A DNA stretch of 32,888 bases from Nitrospirota bacterium (lineage in GTDB: Bacteria > JACPQY01), in the NCBI GenBank assembly GCA_016190245.1, contig JACPQY010000042.1, positions 1-32,888 on the forward strand, in the 5' to 3' direction. A model generated the notes under the pieces. That model ran no database searches, was not told the DNA's origin, and saw only the letters and a list, made by a program, of their open reading frames with translations. Position 1 is the stretch's first letter; each line of letters begins with the position of its first letter. Made by a program: the position numbers and the translations under genes. Below are positions 14,227 through 22,299 of this stretch, piece by piece.

Positions 14227-16215
14227 ATGGCCGAAAACCTCGTGGTGGTGGAGTCTCCCACCAAGGCCCGGACGCTGAAGAAATACCTTGGCGAGAAATA
14301 CGCCGTGAAGGCCTCCATGGGCCACGTCATCGATCTGCCCAAGTCCCAGTTCGGCGTGGACGTGGAGGACTCGTTCCGCCCCCGCTACATCATCGTCAAG
14401 GGCAAGGGGAAAGTGCTCAAGGAGATCAAGATCGCGGCGAAAAGGGCCAAGCGCGTGTACCTGGCCTCAGACCCCGACCGGGAGGGCGAGGCCATCGCCT
14501 GGCACATCGCGGGCGCGATCCGCGCCCTCAACGGGGCCACCCTCCATCGCGTGATCCTCCACGAGATCACGGCCAAGAAAGTCAAAGAGGCCATCGAGAA
14601 ACCCGTCGAGCTGGACGAGCGCAAGTTCAACGCGCAGCAGGCGCGACGCATCCTGGACCGGGTTGTCGGCTACAAGCTCAGTCCCCTGCTCTGGAAAAAA
14701 GTGAAGAGGGGTCTCTCGGCCGGCCGGGTCCAGTCCGTGGCCGTGCGGATCATCGTGGACCGCGAGAAAGAGATCCGCGTGTTCGTCCCGATCGAGTACT
14801 GGTCGCTCACGGCCCTGCTCCGCGCCGCCTCGGCCCCCCCGTTCCGGGCCCGTCTGCGGGAACTCGACGGCGAGAAAGTGGCTTTCGGCAAGCCGGAGGC
14901 CGGAGAGCGAATACTGCTGCGGGACGAGATCGACGCGCTGAAGCGGCGTCTCGAGTCCGGAGCGACCTTCCGTGTGACGGACACGGAGTCCAAGGACATC
15001 CGCCGCCACCCACCCGCGCCGTTCATCACGAGCGAGCTCCAACGCGAAGCGGCGCGCAGGTACCATTACCCGGCCCGAAAGACGATGATGATCGCCCAGC
15101 AACTCTACGAAGGTATCCCGCTGGGGGATGAAGGCCCGGTCGGGCTCATCACCTACATGCGCACGGACTCCGTCCGTGTGTCCGAGGACGCGGTCAAGGA
15201 GGCACGGGCGTACATCGAGGAGACATTCAGCCCGACCTACCTGCCCGGCTCGCCCCGCTCGTTCCGGAACAAGAAGAACGCGCAAGACGCGCACGAGGCG
15301 ATCCGCCCCTCGGACGTGCGCCGGACGCCGGAGGCCATGGCCTCCTTCCTGAACGAGGAACAGCTCAACGTGTACCGGATCGTCTGGCAGCGCATGCTCG
15401 CGTCGCAGATGGCGGAAGCCGTGATCGCCCAGACCCGCGTGGATGCGCAGGCGGACCTCCCGGCGGATGGCGCGCAGCCCCGCAAGGCCCTTTTCCGCGC
15501 CACGGGGAGCACGCTCAAGTTCGACGGCTTCATGACCCTCTACCGCGAGAGCCAGGACGAAGACGAAACCTCGGAGGACGAGACCGACCTCCCGGCCGTT
15601 CGCGCCGGTGAGCCCCTCACCCTCACCGAGCTCGAGGAACGCCAACACTTCACCCAGCCCCCCCCCCGGTACTCCGAGAGCAGCCTCATCAAGGAGTTGG
15701 AGGACAAGGGCATCGGCCGCCCCTCCACGTATGCCATGATTATCTCAACCATCCAGAACCGCGGCTACGTCTACAAGCTAAGGGGGCGCTTCATCCCCAG
15801 CCCGCTGGGCGAGCTCATCACGGACATGTTGACGGCCAGTTTCCCGGAGGTGCTGGACGTCCAGTTCACCGCCGAAATGGAGGAGCAGCTCGATCGGATC
15901 GAGGAGGGGGAAGCCGACTGGGTGCAGACGCTCGAGACCTTCTACCGCCGTTTCGAGAAAGCCCTGGAGCGCGCCGCCGTTGAAATGAAAACCGTCAGGG
16001 GAGTCGTGGAAAAAGTGGGGCGGGCCTGTCCCAAGTGCACCAAGGATCTCGTGTTCCGTTTCGGTCCTAGGGGCCGGTTCATCGCGTGCTCGGGATTTCC
16101 CGAGTGCCGCCATACCGAGAGCCTTCCGCCGGAGGCGACTGAGGCCAAGCCCCCGGAGGGATCGGATGTCAAGGAGGAGAAAGGGGGTTCCGATGTGGTG
16201 GGCGTATCTGGCTAA
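14227..16215 (+). CDS. topA: DNA topoisomerase I (type IA)
   Basis: Relaxes negative supercoils by single-strand passage. The 662-residue protein has the TOPRIM domain at residues 1-120 (NLVVVESPTKARTLKKYLG; acidic cluster ASDPDREGEAIAWH). The catalytic tyrosine is Tyr310 in GLITYMRTDS. RFNA-like KFNAQQARRILDRVVGYKLSPLLWKK and the IGRPSTYA motif are also present. Only one C-terminal zinc-finger module is seen (CPKC ... CSGFPEC, from Cys601), whereas many TopA proteins have several; this makes it shorter than the E. coli enzyme. GAAGAG precedes ATG 14227. Its end overlaps the next gene by 23 nt. Confidence 0.96.
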   Translation: MAENLVVVESPTKARTLKKYLGEKYAVKASMGHVIDLPKSQFGVDVEDSFRPRYIIVKGKGKVLKEIKIAAKRAKRVYLASDPDREGEAIAWHIAGAIRALNGATLHRVILHEITAKKVKEAIEKPVELDERKFNAQQARRILDRVVGYKLSPLLWKKVKRGLSAGRVQSVAVRIIVDREKEIRVFVPIEYWSLTALLRAASAPPFRARLRELDGEKVAFGKPEAGERILLRDEIDALKRRLESGATFRVTDTESKDIRRHPPAPFITSELQREAARRYHYPARKTMMIAQQLYEGIPLGDEGPVGLITYMRTDSVRVSEDAVKEARAYIEETFSPTYLPGSPRSFRNKKNAQDAHEAIRPSDVRRTPEAMASFLNEEQLNVYRIVWQRMLASQMAEAVIAQTRVDAQADLPADGAQPRKALFRATGSTLKFDGFMTLYRESQDEDETSEDETDLPAVRAGEPLTLTELEERQHFTQPPPRYSESSLIKELEDKGIGRPSTYAMIISTIQNRGYVYKLRGRFIPSPLGELITDMLTASFPEVLDVQFTAEMEEQLDRIEEGEADWVQTLETFYRRFEKALERAAVEMKTVRGVVEKVGRACPKCTKDLVFRFGPRGRFIACSGFPECRHTESLPPEATEAKPPEGSDVKEEKGGSDVVGVSG

Positions 16216-16774
16216 CCTGGCCGCTTTCGTGGTGGTCGCCACCCTGTTTTGGCGCTTGAGGAAGAAATCCCGGGCGGCGGAGGATGCCGCGGACGAGGCG
16301 GCTTTGGACGACGCTCCCCCGGACCTCAAGGGGGCGCAGGATCTTCGCAAGCGCCTCTCGGAGTTCATCCCCATGTGGGAAGGTGAAATGGAGCGCTTCG
16401 AGAAGCAGGCTGCGTCGCGCCTGATGGAGCCGAAGGCCATCCTCAAGGAAGCCAAGTCCAACCATCAACGCTTCGAGGCTCAGATCGAGCGGGAGCGTCA
16501 GGAATGGACCCGGAGCGAGGAGGAGTCCGAACGCGAGGTGGCTCAGCGTTTCCAAGGCGCCTTCGAAAAGGCCCCGGCCGAACCCGGCCCACTCGCCTGG
16601 GCACGGCAGGAAGCCGCCTACCCGCAGTACGGTCGTGCGGCATCTGCGCCCGCCGCCCCTCCGGAAAAGCCCGCCACCGCGGCGCCGGCACCCAAAGCGG
16701 CAGCCCCCGCGCCGACCAGGCCCGCGAGACCTGCGGCCCAGCCGTGGAAACCGGCCAAGGTGTTCGCGTCTTGA
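16193..16774 (+). CDS. Membrane-anchored coiled-coil protein of unknown function
   Basis: A 193-residue protein with one N-terminal membrane helix (MWWAYLANLAAFVVVATLFWRLRKK). Next comes a charged segment likely to form coiled coil (SEFIPMWEGEMERFEKQAASR ... AQIERERQEWTRSEEESEREVAQRF), then an Ala/Pro-rich low-complexity tail. No known domain is recognised. The start at 16193 overlaps topA by 23 nt and places the membrane helix at the N-terminus, with GGGGG shortly upstream; ATG 16166 is possible. The context, topA before and trmFO after, gives no clue to function. Confidence 0.65.
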   Translation: MWWAYLANLAAFVVVATLFWRLRKKSRAAEDAADEAALDDAPPDLKGAQDLRKRLSEFIPMWEGEMERFEKQAASRLMEPKAILKEAKSNHQRFEAQIERERQEWTRSEEESEREVAQRFQGAFEKAPAEPGPLAWARQEAAYPQYGRAASAPAAPPEKPATAAPAPKAAAPAPTRPARPAAQPWKPAKVFAS

Positions 16775-16809
16775 GTGCCGACGACTGAACCTCTCATTCG
16801 CGCTTCCCT

Positions 16810-18159
16810 ATGACCGCCGAGGCATCCCACGAGCTCACCGTTGTCGGCGGCGGCCTGGCCGGAAGCGAAGCGGCGTGGCAGGCGGCACAACTGGGCGTCC
16901 GCGTTCGGCTCTGCGAGATGCGTCCCGCCAACCGTTCCCCCGTTCACGTCACCGACAGCCTCGCGGAGCTCGTATGTTCCAATTCCTTCAAAGCGAAGTC
17001 GCTCGAGAACGGCCCCGGCCTCCTCAAGGAGGAAATGATCCTCCTCGACTCGCTCATCCTCGATTCGGCGCTGAAGAACGAGGTCCCGGCGGGCGCCGCC
17101 CTGGCGGTGGACCGCAACCGGTTCGCGGAAACGATCACACAACGGGTCGCGTCACACCCGAACATCGAGCTGGTGCGCGAAGAGATCAAGACCTTGCCAC
17201 CCGGACCCGTCATCATCGCGACGGGACCGCTCACCTCGCCCGACATGACCGAGATCCTGATCCGCCTGACGCAGGGCAAGTTCCTCTACTTCTTCGACGC
17301 GATCTCGCCGATCGTGGAGACCCCCTCCATCAACATGGAAAAGTGTTTCAAGGCATCCCGATGGCAGCAGGGCGAGGGCGACTACATCAACTGCCCGATG
17401 ACGAAGGAAGAGTACTACGCATTCATCGACACGCTGCTCAAGGCGGAGGCCGTCCCCCTCAAGCCCTTCGAGAAACCCCTCTACTTCGAGGGATGCCTCC
17501 CGATCGAGGAGATGGCCCGCCGGGGGCCGGACACGCTCGCCTTCGGCCCGATGAAGCCCGTGGGCCTCATGGACCCGCACACGGGGCATCGGCCCTTCGC
17601 CGTGGTGCAACTCCGGCCCGAGGACCCGTACGGCCAGCTCCACAACATCGTCGGCTTCCAGACGAAGCTGAAATATCCGGAACAGACCCGCGTGTTCCGC
17701 ACCATCCCGGGGCTGGAGGGCGCGCAGTTCGCCCGTCATGGCAGCGTCCACCGCAACACGTTCATCAACTCGCCCCTCGTCCTGAAACCCCACCTCGAGC
17801 TGCGCGGCAAGGCCGGCGTCTTCGTGGCGGGACAACTCGTAGGCGTTGAAGGTTACATCGAGTCGGCTGCCATGGGCCTCATCGCCGGCATCAACGCGGC
17901 GCGTCTCCTCCGGAACGATCCCCCGGCCGTTCCACCGCCCACCACCGCGATCGGCGCGCTCATCCAGTACATCACGACGTCCGACCCCAAGCATTTCCAG
18001 CCCATGAACATCAACTACGGACTGCTGCCGCCCCTGTTCGAATCGAGCGGCAAGCGCCACCTGCACCGGCGCGAGATCGCCGACCGCGCGCTGGAGCACA
18101 TGAAAATCTGGAAGAATCAGACTTTGCCCGAACGACAGCCTGAATCGAAGGCGGTGTAG
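16810..18159 (+). CDS. trmFO: Folate/FAD-dependent tRNA (m5U54) methyltransferase
   Basis: Makes 5-methyluridine at position 54 of the tRNA T-loop, using methylenetetrahydrofolate and FAD. The 449-residue product has the FAD-binding opening (LTVVGGGLAGSEAAWQAAQLG) and GidA-like motifs. TrmFO-specific segments include LVCSNSFKAKSLENGPGLLKEEM, VPAGAALAVDRNRFAETIT, YFFDAISPIVE, GQLVGVEGYIESAAMGL and the C-terminal MNINYGLLPPL. Full length. It is the first enzyme of the pathway whose later steps (TtuA/TtuB, with TrmI) are encoded in the operon at 26.9-29.8 kb. No clear ribosome site; start ATG 16810 agrees with the family. Confidence 0.95.
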   Translation: MTAEASHELTVVGGGLAGSEAAWQAAQLGVRVRLCEMRPANRSPVHVTDSLAELVCSNSFKAKSLENGPGLLKEEMILLDSLILDSALKNEVPAGAALAVDRNRFAETITQRVASHPNIELVREEIKTLPPGPVIIATGPLTSPDMTEILIRLTQGKFLYFFDAISPIVETPSINMEKCFKASRWQQGEGDYINCPMTKEEYYAFIDTLLKAEAVPLKPFEKPLYFEGCLPIEEMARRGPDTLAFGPMKPVGLMDPHTGHRPFAVVQLRPEDPYGQLHNIVGFQTKLKYPEQTRVFRTIPGLEGAQFARHGSVHRNTFINSPLVLKPHLELRGKAGVFVAGQLVGVEGYIESAAMGLIAGINAARLLRNDPPAVPPPTTAIGALIQYITTSDPKHFQPMNINYGLLPPLFESSGKRHLHRREIADRALEHMKIWKNQTLPERQPESKAV

Positions 18160-18227
18160 GGCTCCAAGCGATCGCCCCGCCGAATTCGAGTGGGGCATCC
18201 GAATCCTCCGCGAAAGGAGAACCATCT

Positions 18228-18320
18228 GTGGGCAGCGTGCGCAAGTGGAGAAAGAAGAAGATGAAGAAACACAAGTACAGAAAGCTCAGAGAGAAAATGC
18301 GCTTCCGGCGCGGGAAGTAG
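18228..18320 (+). CDS. Very small basic protein, AURKAIP1/COX24 (bS22-like) family
   Basis: A 30-codon gene with GTG start at 18228 and a strong AAGGAG ribosome site 8-9 nt upstream. The product (MGSVRKWRKKKMKKHKYRKL, then REKMRFRRGK) has the pattern of tiny Lys/Arg-rich proteins of the COX24/AURKAIP1 domain, typically MGSV-x-KKRRKRM-x-KKKHRK. In actinobacteria such a protein (bS22) binds the small ribosomal subunit near the decoding centre. It fits between trmFO and the nrdJ promoter on the same strand. Its size makes it easy to miss. Family placement is confident from the pattern; a ribosomal role is inferred. Confidence 0.8.
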   Translation: MGSVRKWRKKKMKKHKYRKLREKMRFRRGK

Positions 18321-18342
18321 ACGCGCGGGGAGGGCGAGGGGC

Positions 18343-18371
18343 TTGACACGCCATACCATATGTTGTATGTT
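18343..18371 (+). promoter_or_regulatory. Sigma-70-type promoter of nrdJ
   Basis: Perfect TTGACA (18343-18348), a 17-bp spacer, then TATGTT (18366-18371). The predicted start near 18378 gives a leader of about 70 nt. The first NrdR-type box overlaps the spacer and the -10 box, as expected for repression. Confidence 0.75.
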
Positions 18372-18398
18372 TGTATCCATAGATACAACATTTTGAGG
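18353..18398. promoter_or_regulatory. Tandem NrdR boxes upstream of nrdJ
   Basis: Two 16-bp sites, at 18353-18368 (core CCATATGTTG) and 18383-18398 (core CAACATTTTG), fit the NrdR core CwAtATaTwG; the second matches every conserved position. They are 30 bp apart, about three helical turns, as paired NrdR boxes usually are. NrdR represses ribonucleotide reductase genes when dATP is high. A nested hairpin TTGTATC-CATA-GATACAA (18371-18388) lies between and partly over them. The nrdR gene itself is not in the window. Confidence 0.7.
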
Positions 18399-18449
18399 CC
18401 ACTCAAGCACTTCGCCCTCGTCCGAAAGGGCACATAATAGGAGGCGCAC

Positions 18450-21146
18450 ATGGCACACGCAGCCGAAATCGTGGAGATCACGCCTGGAAAGACGTCTCGG
18501 CCCCGGCTTCTCAGCTCGGGGCCTGAAGTCTTGAACCGGCGGCTGGAACTCTCGGAGAACCAGCTCAAGGTCATCCGCGACAAGTACCTGCGGGATGCCA
18601 AGAGCGTCGAGGCTTGGCTCCTGGGCGTGGCTCGCAATATCGCCCTGGGGGAGCTGCTCCACGCCCCTGAGATCCCGCGGGAGAAAGTGCTGCGCGGCGT
18701 GAAGCACACGATCCGGAAGTTCGAGGACCCCGCCGGCGGAACCGTTGACCTTTTCCTCCTTCACGAGGGTCTGCACGAGTTCGACGAGCGCGAGCGCAAC
18801 TTCAGGCGCTACATGGAAAACCTCGAGCGGCTCGTGGAAGAGGAGCCGGCGGCAAGGCCCCTCGTGGACACCGCCACGGCGGAGTTCTACGGGCTGCTGT
18901 CCGAGTTCTACTTTCTCCCTAATTCCCCTACGTTGATGAACGCGGGCCGGGCCCTCCAGCAGCTTTCGGCGTGCTACGTGCTCCCCGTGGAAGACTCGAT
19001 CGAGGGGATCTTCGAGGCGATCAAGAACCAGGCGCTGATCCACAAGTCCGGCGGCGGCACCGGCTTTTCGTTCGGTCGCATCCGTCCGATGATGGACGAG
19101 GTGCGCACCACCAAAGGGATCGCTTCCGGCCCCGTCTCCTTCATGAAGATCTTCGACATCGCCACCGAGCAGGTGAAACAGGGCGGCACGCGCCGCGGGG
19201 CCAACATGGCCATCCTGCCCTACACACACCCGGACATCCTGGATTTCGTCACCCTCAAGGGCATGCCGGGCGTCCTCGAGAACTTCAACATTTCGGTCGG
19301 CATCGATTCCAAGTTCATCGATGCCGTGCGGAACGACGAGGAGTACGACCTGCTGAACCCCAAGACGAAGAAGCCGGAGGGGCATGCCCGCGCGAGGGAC
19401 GTCTTCGAGAGAATCATCGAGTATGCATGGAAGTGCGGCGACCCCGGGTACGTCGTCCTCGATCGGATCAACCAGTCCCACTCCAATCCCACGCCGGAGT
19501 ACGGCCAGATCGAGGCCACCAACCCTTGCGGCGAGCAGCCCCTCCTTCCCAACGAGCCATGCAACCTCGGCTCCATCAACCTCGCCCGCTTCGTCCGCGA
19601 CGATCGCACGCTCGACCGCGAGGGCCTGCGCGAGGTCGTCCACGCGAGCATCCACTTCCTGGACAACGTGATCGACCTCAACAACTACCCCACGCCCGAG
19701 ATCGAGCGGATGGCGAAGGGCAATCGCCGGATCGGGCTGGGCGTCATGGGCTTCGCGGAAATGCTCATCAAAATGGGCACCCCCTACAACACGGAGGAGG
19801 CCATCTCGGTAGCCGAGGACCTCATGAAGTTCGTGAGTGAAACATCCCTCGAGGCATCCGTCGCCCTCGCGCGCACCCGCGGGGTGTTCCCCCACTTCAA
19901 GGGAAGCATCTACGACCGCACGAGCATCCACTTCCGCGGGGAGGACGTCCGCCCGCGCAACTGCGCCCGCACCACCATCGCACCCACGGGCACCATCGCC
20001 ATCGCCTCCGGCCTCCAGGGCAGCGGCATCGAGCCTTTCTTCGCGATCTCCTACACGCGCTACAACGCCAAGGGCCTCGACGCCGTGAAGAAAGGCAACA
20101 CGCCCGACCCCAAGGACGTTTTCTTCGAGGTCAACCCCCTCTTCCGCGAGGTGGCCGCGCGCCACGACTTCTTCGGCCTCCAGGAGGAGGTGCTCTGGCT
20201 GAAGATCAACGACAACCACGGCTCCGTCCTCGGCCTGCGCGAGATCCCGCCGGAGATCCAGCAGCTCTTCCCCACCTCACATGACATCTCGCTCGAGCAC
20301 CACATCCGGATCCAATCCGCGTTCCAGAAGCATACGGACAACGCCGTCTCCAAAACGATCAACTGCCCCAACGAAACGACACCGGAGGAAATGGCGAAGG
20401 CCTACCTGCTGGCGTACGACCTCGGCTGCAAGGGGCTCACCGTCTACCGGGACGGCAGCAAGGCCCAGCAGGTCCTCAATCTGAACAAGAAGGATCCCGG
20501 TCGTGCCTCGGCACCGGCGCCGGAACCCGCCCCCATGATCGACCGGCAGCCCACCGCCCATCGCGGGACGACGAGCGCGTACTACGAGATGCAGACCGGA
20601 TACGGCCCGCTCCACGTGAACATCATCTACGACGAAAAAGGCCCGTACCGGATCTTCACGAACCTCCCGCCGCTAGGCACCGAGATCTCAGGGCTGACCG
20701 CCGTGATCGGCATCCTCCTGTCCAAGTACTTGGAAACCGGCGGTGATCCCGCCCGCCTCCTCAAACACCTGAACTCGGTCCGCGGGGACAAACCCTACGG
20801 TTTCGGCGCGTCGCGCATAGACTCCATCCCCCACGCGCTCTCGAAGATCCTGCGCGATCACCTGATGAAGACCGGGAAGCTCCAGTCCAACGGCATCACC
20901 CCTCAGCCGGACCCGCCGGCGGAGAAGGCCGGGCCCAATTCGGCCGAAACCTCACCCGCCGAGAAGGAAGGCCAGCGTGCGTCGGCGCCCAAGGCCAACG
21001 GCGTCCATCTCCAGGCCGTGGACCCCATCCGCCAGGATGCCACGGAGGATGCCTACTGCCCGCAGTGTTACTCGCGCAACGTCCAGTTCGTGAGCGGCTG
21101 CAAGAAGCCCACCTGCTTCGACTGCGGCTTCTCCGAATGCTCCTGA
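18450..21146 (+). CDS. nrdJ: Adenosylcobalamin-dependent (class II) ribonucleotide reductase
   Basis: Reduces ribonucleotides to deoxyribonucleotides using adenosylcobalamin to start the radical, so it works with or without oxygen. The 898-residue protein has the first redox cysteine in LSACYVLPVEDS (Cys175), the active-site NPCGEQ (Cys360, Glu362), the phosphate loop RTTIAPTGTIAIASG and a long C-terminal extension. The end carries a Cys-rich segment, CPQC ... GCKKPTCFDCGFSEC, typical of the NrdJ zinc/redox tail. AGGAGG lies 5 nt before ATG 18450. Paired NrdR boxes and a sigma-70 promoter precede it. No other ribonucleotide reductase lies in the window. Confidence 0.96.
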   Translation: MAHAAEIVEITPGKTSRPRLLSSGPEVLNRRLELSENQLKVIRDKYLRDAKSVEAWLLGVARNIALGELLHAPEIPREKVLRGVKHTIRKFEDPAGGTVDLFLLHEGLHEFDERERNFRRYMENLERLVEEEPAARPLVDTATAEFYGLLSEFYFLPNSPTLMNAGRALQQLSACYVLPVEDSIEGIFEAIKNQALIHKSGGGTGFSFGRIRPMMDEVRTTKGIASGPVSFMKIFDIATEQVKQGGTRRGANMAILPYTHPDILDFVTLKGMPGVLENFNISVGIDSKFIDAVRNDEEYDLLNPKTKKPEGHARARDVFERIIEYAWKCGDPGYVVLDRINQSHSNPTPEYGQIEATNPCGEQPLLPNEPCNLGSINLARFVRDDRTLDREGLREVVHASIHFLDNVIDLNNYPTPEIERMAKGNRRIGLGVMGFAEMLIKMGTPYNTEEAISVAEDLMKFVSETSLEASVALARTRGVFPHFKGSIYDRTSIHFRGEDVRPRNCARTTIAPTGTIAIASGLQGSGIEPFFAISYTRYNAKGLDAVKKGNTPDPKDVFFEVNPLFREVAARHDFFGLQEEVLWLKINDNHGSVLGLREIPPEIQQLFPTSHDISLEHHIRIQSAFQKHTDNAVSKTINCPNETTPEEMAKAYLLAYDLGCKGLTVYRDGSKAQQVLNLNKKDPGRASAPAPEPAPMIDRQPTAHRGTTSAYYEMQTGYGPLHVNIIYDEKGPYRIFTNLPPLGTEISGLTAVIGILLSKYLETGGDPARLLKHLNSVRGDKPYGFGASRIDSIPHALSKILRDHLMKTGKLQSNGITPQPDPPAEKAGPNSAETSPAEKEGQRASAPKANGVHLQAVDPIRQDATEDAYCPQCYSRNVQFVSGCKKPTCFDCGFSECS

Positions 21147-21149
21147 ACT

Positions 21150-21177
21150 CGGTTCTCGATTCCCGGTTCTCGGTTCC
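21150..21177. repeat. Heptamer tandem array between convergent genes
   Basis: Four 7-bp units in a row (CGGTTCT, CGATTCC, CGGTTCT, CGGTTCC), or two 14-bp units differing at one base, fill the gap between nrdJ and dctP. The period equals that of the array at 3110-3130, though the sequence differs. Confidence 0.7.
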
Positions 21178-22197
21178 TCAGTTCGCCGTCTGCGCGGCTG
21201 AAGCCAGTCGCGAGCGCACCTTCTCGTAGAACGCCCGCGTGAAGATGCCCTCTCGGATCAGGACATCCGGCACAGCGTCCCGCGTAAGCTGAATCATCTC
21301 CTGGCGCAGCGCGGGGTCCGGGAGGACGATCTGGATGCCCTTCTTTCTCATCCCCCCGAGCGCGGTCTGGTCGTCCCGTCTGGCGGTGTCGATCAGTTTC
21401 GGCTGGTACTGTTTGCTCAAGTGCATGATCAGCTCGCGGTACTCGGCCGGAAGGCTGTCCCACGTCTTCTTGGCCAGCACGATCACCCCCGGCTCGTACC
21501 GCAGATCCACCTTGAGCACGTAGTTGATCTGCGTGTACCACTGCAAGGCCACGCACGCCAGCGGCGTCGTGGTGACCACGTTGATGAGGCCGGTCTGGAG
21601 ACCCTGGAGAACGTCCGGAACCGCCAGGGGATTCGGCTCGATGCCCATGGCCTTGTAGGTCTCGTAGTGAACGCGGTTCCCCGCCCACACCCAAGGCTTC
21701 CGGCTCTTCAGATCGGCCAGGCTTGCCACTTTTTCTTTCGAGTACATTTGGATGAAGCCCGCTTGGTCCACGAGGCTGAGGAGCACGAACCCGCGTGAGG
21801 CGTAGAGCTTCCCCAGCTCTTCTTCCATGAACGATCGGAGCCGATCCACCTGCTCGAGTGAATCGAAGAAGAAGGGCAGTTCGAGGATGGAGGTCTCCGC
21901 GGCGATCTCCTCCGCCCCCAGCACCGTGAACCCGCCGCCATCGAGCTGGCCGATCCGGATCTTGCGTACCATGTCCTCTTCATCGCCCAGCACCCCGCCG
22001 GCGTACATGAGAAACTTGAGCCTGCCGTTGGTGGCGCGGTTGATGTCGTTGAGGGTCTCGGCAAACACCCTCTCCCATGTCGACCCCTTGGGGGCGAGCG
22101 TGCCCACCTTGAGAACGATCTGGCCCTCGGCCGCCTGGGCCCCCTGCGCAAGGCACAGGACACAGGCCACCGCGACCGCACTCCCCGCGCGAAGCAT
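21178..22197 (-). CDS. dctP: TRAP-type transporter substrate-binding protein (DctP family)
   Basis: A 339-residue periplasmic receptor. A signal peptide (MLRAGSAVAVACVLCLAQGAQA) precedes a DctP fold: LKVGTLAPKGSTWERVFAETLNDINRATNGRLKF, the LPFFFDSLEQVDRL segment, and GNRVHYETYKAMGIEPNPLAVPDVLQGLQTGLINVV, a variant of the family's ligand-binding region. TRAP receptors usually carry carboxylates to DctQM permease subunits, but none lie nearby, so this is an orphan receptor here. A predicted promoter at 22206-22233 would begin the transcript about 2 nt before ATG 22197, with no Shine-Dalgarno, suggesting leaderless translation. Substrate unknown. Confidence 0.88.
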   Translation of the reverse strand: MLRAGSAVAVACVLCLAQGAQAAEGQIVLKVGTLAPKGSTWERVFAETLNDINRATNGRLKFLMYAGGVLGDEEDMVRKIRIGQLDGGGFTVLGAEEIAAETSILELPFFFDSLEQVDRLRSFMEEELGKLYASRGFVLLSLVDQAGFIQMYSKEKVASLADLKSRKPWVWAGNRVHYETYKAMGIEPNPLAVPDVLQGLQTGLINVVTTTPLACVALQWYTQINYVLKVDLRYEPGVIVLAKKTWDSLPAEYRELIMHLSKQYQPKLIDTARRDDQTALGGMRKKGIQIVLPDPALRQEMIQLTRDAVPDVLIREGIFTRAFYEKVRSRLASAAQTAN

Positions 22198-22205
22198 GGC
22201 GATTC

Positions 22206-22233
22206 ATCTTAGGTGTTCGCCTCGGTTTGTCAA
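22206..22233 (-). promoter_or_regulatory. Promoter of dctP, abutting the start codon
   Basis: On the minus strand TTGACA (22228-22233), a 16-bp spacer, then TAAGAT (22206-22211). The expected transcription start near 22199 leaves almost no leader before ATG 22197. Confidence 0.5.
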
Positions 22234-22258
22234 CAAAACCCTGTTGCTTCGTTCGGTC

Positions 22259-22280
22259 TTGACACACGTGGGGGCACGTG
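22259..22280 (+). promoter_or_regulatory. TTGACA box and paired CACGTG palindromes upstream of phaR
   Basis: TTGACA at 22259-22264 is followed at once by two CACGTG palindromes (22265-22270 and 22275-22280), 10 bp apart and so on one face of the helix. The -10 region is weak. A dimeric regulator, perhaps PhaR itself, could bind here; this is a guess. Confidence 0.35.
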
Positions 22281-22299
22281 GTAGCGCACGCGGGTGGCC

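Noticed and set aside
14467-15648. A 393-codon open frame opposite topA
   Set aside because: Shadow of topA codon bias; no family features and no ribosome site.
18378-18449. Cobalamin riboswitch before nrdJ
   Set aside because: The leader is only about 70 nt and lacks a B12-box-like sequence; NrdR boxes explain the conserved symmetry better.
18117-20219. A 700-codon open frame on the minus strand opposite nrdJ
   Set aside because: It is the mirror of a highly conserved GC-rich gene, has repetitive V/E/G/D/L-rich composition with no recognisable domain, and also covers the nrdJ promoter and the 30-codon basic gene.
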